Shown here piece after piece: positions 14,301-19,860 of a DNA stretch of 19,860 nucleotides. A program made the translations under genes and the position numbers. The DNA is taken from contig CAZVOD010000083.1 in NCBI GenBank assembly GCA_964628385.1, positions 1 through 19,860 of the forward strand. The letters run 5' to 3'. The DNA comes from JANQPA01 sp964628385. GTDB taxonomy: Bacteria; Bacteroidota; Bacteroidia; Chitinophagales; Saprospiraceae. The notes below the pieces were generated by a model that was given only the letters and a program-made list of their open reading frames with translations, was not told the origin of the DNA and searched no databases. How positions within the stretch are numbered: the stretch's first letter is position 1; the number at the start of each line of letters is the position of its first letter.

Positions 14301-15767
14301 ATTGACTTTAACTTTATTAGGGAGAGTCGTTTCGATACTACTATTTGCCCGGGAGAGCAAGTCATTATTAATGGTACAGTTTATGACGTCAATACCCCTT
14401 CCGGTAGAGAAACTATAGATTTGCCAGGCAACCAGTGTGATAGTTTCGTGGTGGTTAATCTTAACTTTCTTAGAAATATAGAAGTCCGGCTAGCCGGAAC
14501 CGGAACAGTTTGTCCGGGAGATTCTATCAATCTGGTATTTCGCGTTTTTGGAACACAAGGCATTGATGTGGAAGTGGAAAACACACTGGGGGAAGTCTTT
14601 ACGGTTAATAATGTTGGGGATGGTAGAGTCGTTAGGGTTTCTCCGGCTCAAACAACAACCTATTCTATCCGGTCTTTGGATAATGTAGAAGAATTAGATG
14701 GCTGCTCCCCTGTCATTAGAGGAGAAGCCCTGATCGAAGTGAGGCCGCTGGCTATTGAAGCATTGATATTCAATGACTTTGGTGACTTTAATACGAGTTG
14801 TCCAAATAGCAGCGATGCTCGCGCTATAGCATTTATTGACGGTGGTGTGCCGCCTTATTCTGTCAGCTGGAGTACCGGAGCTGTTGGCGATACATTATTG
14901 GGCATTGCAAAAGGGTCTTACGAATTAATTGTAACAGACGACAATGGCTGTGTAGATAGAGATTCTTTTCAAATCACTTCTCCTGATTCTATAACGGTAG
15001 AAGCAGAGGTTATTCCGCCGCTATGTACCGGAGATAACAACGGAGCAATTATCATTAACGAAATAAGTGGTGGTACGGAGCCCTACGAGTTTTCTATTGA
15101 TGGGCAGAACTTTAGAGCCTTTAATCAGGGGTCTTTTATCTTGAGTGATCTGGTACCGAATGTTTATCAGGTATCCGTGCAGGATGTCAATGATTGCACT
15201 GCATCTACTCCTGTAGAAATCCTTGAGCCGGCAGCCCTACGCATTGACTTGGGGTCGGATCAGACAATCAGGTTTGGTGATAGCTTGCAGTTGTCTCCCC
15301 AGCTTAATTTTAGCCCTACCGTCTTTAGCTGGCGACCAGTGGAGGGAGTGATGAATGCTGCCAGTCTACAGCCTTTTGTAAAGCCTGAGCAAACGACGAC
15401 CTTTGTGTTGACTGCAACGGATTCAGTAGGCTGCGAAGTCAGGGATGCAATAACAATTACTATTGATAATAGCAGAGAGGTATTTAAACCTACTGCTTTC
15501 AGTCCTAATGGTGATGGTGTTAATGATCGATTCTCTATATCGGGAGGTAGTAACGTTGATTTTATCGTTGCACTAAGAGTTTATGATAGATGGGGGAATC
15601 TTATTTATGAGGGTAGAAACCTTAGTATTAATAATCCTGATGTAGGTTGGGATGGTAGGCAAAATGGACAATTAGCCAATCCTGGTGTATATGTGTACAC
15701 GGCAGAAATTCAATTCATGGATGGATTCATAGAAAATATTACCGGCGATATATTACTGCTAAGATAA
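11331..15767 (+). CDS. Giant secreted adhesin-like protein with SprB repeats and type IX secretion type B sorting domain
   Basis: The protein has 1478 residues. Residues 1-29 are a signal peptide (cut likely after NAQ). Residues 30 to about 280 form one N-terminal domain opening RPGDLAIVGVNTNLSG, of a kind seen in other surface proteins of the phylum but whose name I do not know. Ig/PKD-like segments follow. SprB-type repeats, Cys-led and ending in G.Y.V.VTD..GC, begin near residues 456, 526, 619, 1157 and 1232. Residues 788 to about 1050 are five tandem units of 51-55 residues (starts 788, 842, 896, 947, 1002), pattern DTxxCxGExxxxNGTxYxxxNxxG...GCDSxxxVxxxF. Residues 1384-1478 are the gliding-motility-associated C-terminal domain (FSPNGDGVNDRF ... 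YDRWGNLIYEG ... W.G...G...PGVYVY), the type B signal for the type IX secretion system. Probably surface-bound. No PorP/SprF-type partner is adjacent. Confidence 0.95.
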   Translation: MFNLNIVNSLFLAILISSSLVIGDRLNAQTVLRPGDLAIVGVNTNLSGCSPEESGSDEISFVCFKDIQPGTSIQLTDNGYERLNPGQWGNSEGFIIATRLPTADVIPAGSLIIFRLPPITTDIEAILPDTDWNFERVSINALNFNSGGDQLYFMQGGIWDEGDTRIGNSEHNATYTGGEILFGFNSKADWVPFANTTQESGLHPSVEPCFHMQPTGGIINYSSYQGPATAATQLEWIARISDPNNWSTFPDCNSYQRPLNQFPINPSGIELNCTTCSGCGQVDEALVFSLPETGGPFGVEFYNGVDTLLLENVSNQDTSFASLTTTATYAIVSVIDANGCPVYSDLGPEVVVNVNKKPIATPTDTLLACREGSVANFNLASLNDIIRDGSTLAVFWYEDPDLTTQIGTPQSYISAPGNNVYATIFDGTCESEPVEIPLAFAPEVNASFTITNPVSCSGAADGSIELETSSTGMPYEYNWNIDALDGEARADGLAAGVYTVTITNANNCSESLTITLSDPEVITIACSESRPASSIGGNDGVANIDIQGGTAPYTVTYDGPDSGTQTFDEDGIVQVTNLTSGNYTLVVTDVNGCSSNCAFTINDPNCNFRLATSKRDATCPDTRNGQIDLIFSNGEAPFNIDWEIDSLDGLQNVTGLAVGTYQVTVTDNRGCSNTTSVNINSINARPTVTLPALDEVCQNECLDLVLNYTGQAPFELPIVINAGKGNVPLSIRSEANVDTFQICPTDYGVTDGDIDVTFLSLLDQTTCPVVLEEQRTLRVINTGERFLDTLICQEDFLFLNGTIYDSNNRTGMERLESLGANGCDSIVNVNLSFFPVAQSNIDTFICASETINVNGTLYGRNRRRGTEVLPNADINGCDSLIFVNIDIKENESRVIDTALCEGESLTVNGMVYDELNPSGTEIVPSTVPGECDSTLLVSVNFLEVPRDTFFGRLCPGASLNINGTEYNEQNPAGREIFRAANGCDSILRVDIDFNFIRESRFDTTICPGEQVIINGTVYDVNTPSGRETIDLPGNQCDSFVVVNLNFLRNIEVRLAGTGTVCPGDSINLVFRVFGTQGIDVEVENTLGEVFTVNNVGDGRVVRVSPAQTTTYSIRSLDNVEELDGCSPVIRGEALIEVRPLAIEALIFNDFGDFNTSCPNSSDARAIAFIDGGVPPYSVSWSTGAVGDTLLGIAKGSYELIVTDDNGCVDRDSFQITSPDSITVEAEVIPPLCTGDNNGAIIINEISGGTEPYEFSIDGQNFRAFNQGSFILSDLVPNVYQVSVQDVNDCTASTPVEILEPAALRIDLGSDQTIRFGDSLQLSPQLNFSPTVFSWRPVEGVMNAASLQPFVKPEQTTTFVLTATDSVGCEVRDAITITIDNSREVFKPTAFSPNGDGVNDRFSISGGSNVDFIVALRVYDRWGNLIYEGRNLSINNPDVGWDGRQNGQLANPGVYVYTAEIQFMDGFIENITGDILLLR
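13692..14480 (+). repeat. Five tandem about 160-bp coding repeats in the adhesin
   Basis: Units start at nucleotides 13692, 13854, 14016, 14169 and 14334 (54, 54, 51 and 55 codons apart). They share the protein pattern Asp-Thr...Cys...Asn-Gly-Thr...Tyr...Gly-Cys-Asp-Ser, but the DNA has diverged well. This suggests old duplication kept by selection for the fold rather than recent expansion. Confidence 0.85.
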
Positions 15768-15776
15768 AAGGCTTGT

Positions 15777-15822
15777 AAAAAAAAGGGCACCTCAGAGATA
15801 AGTCAGCGGGTACCCTTTTTTT
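15777..15822. terminator. Bidirectional intrinsic terminator
   Basis: An A8 run, GGGCACC, a 16-nt loop, GGGTACCC-type pairing (one C.A mismatch) and a T7 run form a classic symmetrical terminator between the adhesin gene (+) and the alpha/beta hydrolase gene (-). Confidence 0.8.
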
Positions 15823-15846
15823 ACTCGTTTACCAAACAAGATAAGT

Positions 15847-16650
15847 CTATGGCTTTTCGAGCTTTTCGGCAGCCTGAATGTTGGGCAAAAGAAAATTGAG
15901 AACTGTTTTATTGAAAAGGTCATACTGTTCGATGTTGCAAATATGTCCACACTTTTCAATAACGACCAGAGATGCCTTGCTGTGATGGCTAACAAATCTT
16001 TTGGCTGCTTTATAAAAGACGTGGTCCTGATCTCCCATTACTACCAGGCTGAGGTTATTTAGTTCCCTTTTAAAAAAGCCCCTTAGCAGCTTGAAGAATT
16101 CCTTGTAAAGGGCTACCCATTTCAGGTATTCTTTGGGCGCCAGTTTTTGTGACTGTAACCTGAATATTCTTCGAGATTGGCGATGGTTTTTTCTGGGCAA
16201 AACAATAAAAGAAAACAAGTTGTACATCACCCGATATGGAAGGAAATTATTCAGAAATTTAGCTGAATGAACGAATAGCCTGATCTTATAGTCAGCTTTG
16301 AATACTCCTCCGGCCATTATCATTTTATCAATTAGTTCAGGGCGGCGTTCATCGATTTTCTGAAGTACAACACTTCCCAGGGAAAGGGACATAAAATGCG
16401 CTTTTTTGATCCCTAAATGATCGATTACCTCCAGAATATCATCGCTAACGATATCAAAATTATATTCATCATACTCCGGTTGCATATTTTTGGAGCGGCC
16501 ATGATCGCGCATGTCCAGCAACAACAGGTTGAAGTAAGGTTTAAAACCCTCTCTTTGGTATTTCCAAGTGGCAATACTTCCTCCTGCACCGTGAACAAAT
16601 ACGATCCAGTCAGCATCCGGACTTAAGATATGTTTTTCGTAGTGAAGCAT
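15847..16650 (-). CDS. Alpha/beta hydrolase
   Basis: This 267-residue protein has the alpha/beta hydrolase fold. The oxyanion-hole motif is HGAGG (20-24). The nucleophile elbow is S-L-S90-L-G, with serine replacing the first glycine. The acid is probably D209 in GDQDH and the histidine H236 in CGHICNIEQYD. A DMRDHGRS stretch (46-53) is typical of the family. A cap region rich in aromatic and basic residues lies at about 120-195. There is no signal peptide, so it is cytosolic. The substrate cannot be read; esterase, lipase-like or C-C hydrolase activity are all possible. It is convergent with the adhesin gene and stands alone, about 300 bases from the next upstream gene. Confidence 0.92.
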   Translation of the reverse strand: MLHYEKHILSPDADWIVFVHGAGGSIATWKYQREGFKPYFNLLLLDMRDHGRSKNMQPEYDEYNFDIVSDDILEVIDHLGIKKAHFMSLSLGSVVLQKIDERRPELIDKMIMAGGVFKADYKIRLFVHSAKFLNNFLPYRVMYNLFSFIVLPRKNHRQSRRIFRLQSQKLAPKEYLKWVALYKEFFKLLRGFFKRELNNLSLVVMGDQDHVFYKAAKRFVSHHSKASLVVIEKCGHICNIEQYDLFNKTVLNFLLPNIQAAEKLEKP

Positions 16651-16945
16651 AGGACTATCGATTCTTTGACGCTTTTACTTTGATATTCTCTGTTACTTGT
16701 TCTTACATGAATTTATTCAGGTAATATTAGTACTTTTTTTCGATTTCTTTCCAGGCACATTCTAGGCATAAATAAAAGTATAGCTTGCCAGACAAGTTAG
16801 TGGTACAAAAGGGATGGGACATACCTTCCTGTTTTTTATTTACACTCAAACACCTGATATAAACAGTCGAAAGATAAAAAGGGTCATTATTTTAGAAATA
16901 CTCACCCGGCGTCCCTAAATTCCACTAAAATAATCTGGAGAAAGT

Positions 16946-17986
16946 CTACTTCTTATAAACTATCGCATCTTCGTGAAAGCTATTCCTTACTTTTTTTAAA
17001 GTGCGGTCTATCTCGGATGGAGCTTCGTAAGTGAATTGAACGCCAACCCGGGTAAGATTATCCTTCCTTTCGGTGAAAGGCTCGTAACCAGCATTGTATA
17101 TATTTTCTACTAACTTTTCAATGTTGTTTTTGTCTTTAAAAATTCCAATTACAATGACACAATATTTTTGCTCCGGTGCTGCAGTAGGAGCTTCAACAGC
17201 AGAGATATCATCATCATCATCTTCAATAACCGTTGTTTCTTCTGTATTTTCTACATCTGTATAATTGTCCTCCTCTGTATAACTTTGATCGTCGTAGCTG
17301 AAGGCATTGTCGGAAGAAGGCCTCCGATTATATCGGTCAGCTGGAACTACCGGTCTTTCGGCTGCTTTTACAGCCGGTTCCTGATTGTTAATAAGCATGA
17401 AAACCCCTAAAGCAACCACAATGATAGCCACTGAGCTAACCAGAATGATGTTTTTCTGCAACCAGCCGGCCAGTTTCTCATTAACAATTTCTTCCTGCGA
17501 TGGCTGGGTCGGGTCTTTAATGGCTGCTGTTGGCGTAGCCGGATTCATAGTTGGGGGCTTTGGTTTGGGTAGCTGCTGGTAGTTCACTTCTGGTAGACCA
17601 AAAGTATGGGTATAAAAGTTGGTATTCTCAGGCAAAAACTGGATTTCCTTATCGTAATCTTTGTATAACCTACCTACCTTTGGAAAGGAAATAATTTCCT
17701 GACGCTCAATAGCACTTTTCAACTGACGGACATAATCATCAATAGCTTTCTGCGCTTCGTAAGCAGAAATATTGTATTTTTCTTTGATGTAATGTACTAA
17801 CAAGCCATCATTAGTAGCCAGGTTTTTGTTGAAACGTATACGCTTGGAAGGAGGGTTCAACTTGCCCTGAACCTGATCAATAGCAGCGCCTCTAAATTCA
17901 GAGGTGAAGCCACCAAACCCCGGAATAGTAACTGTTTTGTTTTCAAATAATAAGTCCGCTATGTATCTTCCAACATCTATTTGCAT
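16946..17986 (-). CDS. HU-like domain plus SPOR domain membrane protein
   Basis: The protein has 346 residues from ATG 17986; a TTG four codons upstream is less likely. Residues 1 to about 125 match the HU/CCDC81-type domain pair of Bacteroidota (MQIDVGRYIADLLFENKTV, IPGFGGF, KRIRFNKNLATNDGLLVHYI, then an HU-like arm ending FPKVGRLYKD). A proline-rich linker follows, then a membrane helix at 179-199 (NIILVSSVAIIVVALGVFML), an acidic tail (TEED...EDDDDD, about 235-260), and a C-terminal SPOR domain (about 274-346, YCVIVIGIFKDKNN ... AGYEP) that binds denuded septal peptidoglycan. This layout suggests a protein at the division site with the HU-like part inside the cell and SPOR outside. It is thought to be a phylum-specific cell-division protein. 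The role is inferred. Confidence 0.9.
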   Translation of the reverse strand: MQIDVGRYIADLLFENKTVTIPGFGGFTSEFRGAAIDQVQGKLNPPSKRIRFNKNLATNDGLLVHYIKEKYNISAYEAQKAIDDYVRQLKSAIERQEIISFPKVGRLYKDYDKEIQFLPENTNFYTHTFGLPEVNYQQLPKPKPPTMNPATPTAAIKDPTQPSQEEIVNEKLAGWLQKNIILVSSVAIIVVALGVFMLINNQEPAVKAAERPVVPADRYNRRPSSDNAFSYDDQSYTEEDNYTDVENTEETTVIEDDDDDISAVEAPTAAPEQKYCVIVIGIFKDKNNIEKLVENIYNAGYEPFTERKDNLTRVGVQFTYEAPSEIDRTLKKVRNSFHEDAIVYKK

Positions 17987-17999
17987 GGTTCTCTTCAAT

Positions 18000-18387
18000 T
18001 GTTGGCGTTTTTGATTGAAACGATTGTTTTTTTATAATATTACGAAATATTGAGGCGTAACAATACTTAGGAGGGGAAGTATTGAAAAATACAGTTACAA
18101 ACGAAAGATAGTATAGATATGTGATAGTAAACGAATAATTTTTTCTTAGGTTACTTTACCCAATTTTTTACACAACCATTATGCGTACCTTTTTGCCAAT
18201 TAATCCAGAGACGGGTTTAGTATAGAGGAGTTCGTATAAATAAGAAAAGGAAAATAATAACTTGAAATCACTCCGGCTGCCCGGCGCAGCATTTATGAGG
18301 CAAAACCATTGATATAAAGGCAAGGCAGGGACGCTCACAGCATTTAACATCCTCACCTTACTTATCAATTAAATCAACAGAAAATAT
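18000..18387. other. Divergent spacer with inverted repeat
   Basis: These 388 bases lie between the HU-like/SPOR gene (-) and hemL (+). The main feature is an 8-bp inverted repeat, CAATACTT at 18061-18068 and AAGTATTG at 18077-18084 with an AGGAGGGG spacer, 75 bases upstream of the minus-strand start. AATATT is repeated nearby. No clear TAnnTTTG box and no gene are seen. Confidence 0.5.
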
Positions 18388-19710
18388 ATGGATTTTAAAG
18401 ACACACTTATTAATCGTTCGAAATCAGAAGCGTTATTTGATGAGGCCAAGCAATATTTTCCCGGTGGGGTAAACTCTCCGGTTCGGGCTTTCAAATCCGT
18501 TTCAGGGCCACCATTATTTATTAAAAGAGGAGAAGGAAGTAGAATAGAGGACGAAGATGGTAATAAATTTCTGGATTTCTGTTGTTCCTGGGGGCCACTA
18601 ATACTGGGACATAACCACCCAGCAATCCTGAAAAGTGTGATGGATACGGCGGTTAACGGTCTTTCTTTCGGCACCCCTAATGTTATAGGAAATAAACTGG
18701 GTAAGCTGATAGTAGAAAATAACAAGTATATTGAAAGAATACGCTTTGTGAGTTCGGGTACGGAGGCGGTAATGTCAGCACTGCGCTTGGCACGTGGTAT
18801 TACCGGAAAAAGTAAAGTCATTAAATTTGAGGGATGCTATCACGGGCATGTGGATTCGCTTCTGGTCAAAGCAGGGTCTGGTCTGGCTACTTTTGGTGTG
18901 AGTACTTCAGCTGGCATACCCGAAGCTTTCGCCAAAGAAACCATCGTTTTACCCCTTGATGACAGAGAAGCACTGGATGAAACCTTGCAAAAGTACCAGG
19001 ATGATGTAGCTTGCATTATCGTCGAACCTATCCCGGCCAATAATGGACTATTGGTTCAAGACCGCTCGTTTTTACAGTGTTTGAGAATTAAAGCCTATAA
19101 ATACAATACACTGCTCATCTTTGATGAGGTCATTTCAGGCTTCAGAGTAGGTTTTGAAGGAGCGGCCGGTTACTACGATGTACAACCAGATATTATAACT
19201 TACGGCAAGATCATAGGTGGTGGAATGCCAGTAGGTGCTTATGCCGGTAGCAAGGAAATCATGTCTTATGTAGCTCCCGAGGGTAATGTTTATCAGGCTG
19301 GTACGCTCTCTGGCAATCCCATAACCATGGCCGCCGGATATGCAGCATTGAGTGAACTGGTTAAAGAAGGGTTTTATGAAAAAATGGAAGAAAAAACGGC
19401 CAGGTTTGTTCAAAATGTTCAGCGCTATTGTGATGAAAGAGATTATGAAGTAACTTTCCAGCAGATTGGCTCTATCTTCTGGATTGCTTTTTCAAGAGAT
19501 CGTATCATGAGGTCCGATCAGATAGATGCCGGAAGTATGGAAAAATTCAAGGTGCTACATCATGAATTGCTGCAAAGAGGCGTTTATCTCGGTCCTTCAG
19601 GCTACGAAGTAGGTTTCGTTTCAGCCGCTCATACAGAAGAAGACTTGCGAGAAGCTGCTGCTAAAATGAAAGAAGCACTAGATGTGGTTTTTGAACAACC
19701 ACTATTGTAA
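18388..19710 (+). CDS. hemL: Glutamate-1-semialdehyde 2,1-aminomutase
   Basis: This 440-residue PLP enzyme converts glutamate-1-semialdehyde to 5-aminolevulinate, the C5 entry to haem and other tetrapyrroles. It opens with the family pattern FDEAKQYFPGGVNSPVRAFKSV (17-38). It has the phosphate-binding SSGTEAVMSALRLAR (122-136), the YHGHVD motif (151-156), FDEVISGFR (245-253) and the PLP lysine K274 in TYGKIIGGGMPVGAYAG, followed by YQAGTLSGNP. The length fits GSA aminomutase rather than other class III aminotransferases. No other haem gene is next to it in the window. A strong terminator follows the stop codon. Confidence 0.97.
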   Translation: MDFKDTLINRSKSEALFDEAKQYFPGGVNSPVRAFKSVSGPPLFIKRGEGSRIEDEDGNKFLDFCCSWGPLILGHNHPAILKSVMDTAVNGLSFGTPNVIGNKLGKLIVENNKYIERIRFVSSGTEAVMSALRLARGITGKSKVIKFEGCYHGHVDSLLVKAGSGLATFGVSTSAGIPEAFAKETIVLPLDDREALDETLQKYQDDVACIIVEPIPANNGLLVQDRSFLQCLRIKAYKYNTLLIFDEVISGFRVGFEGAAGYYDVQPDIITYGKIIGGGMPVGAYAGSKEIMSYVAPEGNVYQAGTLSGNPITMAAGYAALSELVKEGFYEKMEEKTARFVQNVQRYCDERDYEVTFQQIGSIFWIAFSRDRIMRSDQIDAGSMEKFKVLHHELLQRGVYLGPSGYEVGFVSAAHTEEDLREAAAKMKEALDVVFEQPLL

Positions 19711-19723
19711 AAAAAAAATCTAG

Positions 19724-19755
19724 CGAAAGAGCGCTGAATGGCGCTTTTTCGTTTT
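19724..19755 (+). terminator. Intrinsic terminator of hemL
   Basis: CGAAAGAGCGC pairs with GCGCTTTTTCG (one G.U) across a 6-nt loop and runs into TTTT, 13 bases past the hemL stop codon. Confidence 0.8.
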
Positions 19756-19802
19756 GAAGTTGTTTTAGGGAATGAGAAAAAAATAACTCATCATTTTTGA
19801 CG

Positions 19803-19816
19803 GGGGCTTTTGCCCC
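19803..19816. repeat. Short GGGGC-TTTT-GCCCC hairpin
   Basis: A perfect 5-bp stem with a TTTT loop near the right edge of the window. There is no T run after it. The surrounding 19756-19860 shows no gene. Confidence 0.4.
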
Positions 19817-19860
19817 AATAATTCGTTAGAAAGCTTCGCCAGTGCCCTGCATTGCCTACG

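Overview
The window looks like chromosomal DNA of a free-living Bacteroidota, probably of the Saprospiria or Cytophagia type (inference). It has a very large secreted protein with SprB-type repeats and a gliding-motility/type IX secretion type B C-terminal domain, an HU-like/SPOR membrane protein, a zinc-ligand-free ribosomal protein L32, and several TAnnTTTG -7 promoter boxes typical of this phylum. No rRNA, tRNA, CRISPR array, integrase or intact transposase was seen.

Layout. 1-576 holds no gene I can support. 577-1736 carries a DUF2237 protein and an SRPBCC protein (+). 1762-2357 is a decayed ankyrin-repeat gene with three in-frame stops and a frameshift. 2430-3458 (-) encodes an endonuclease III-family glycosylase and a 70-residue two-helix membrane protein; a 67-residue basic protein diverges from the latter (3576-3779, +). 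3780-5246 is a gene graveyard: two broken minus-strand reading frames flank a cluster of perfect palindromes built on the octamer GACATGTC, next to a small ORF of unknown nature (4328-4543, +). 5299-5883 (+) is a small secreted dockerin-like protein.

5928-10956 is a run of minus-strand housekeeping genes: DUF177-rpmF, ridA, trpS-FAH hydrolase and metK. Structured spacers separate them. One is the metK leader, one is a set of competing hairpins after rpmF, and one holds a 12-bp inverted repeat that also occurs after nth. 11331-15767 (+) is the 1478-residue adhesin-like type IX substrate. An alpha/beta hydrolase and the HU-like/SPOR protein follow on the minus strand. hemL (18388-19710, +) and its terminator close the window.

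Functionally the region is mostly core metabolism (SAM synthesis, Trp-tRNA charging, enamine detoxification, ALA synthesis for haem, base-excision repair) mixed with cell-surface proteins. No multi-gene novel system is evident. The most unusual items are the palindrome cluster around 4124-4249, the repeated terminal-inverted-repeat-like dodecamer at two gene 3' ends, and the metK leader.
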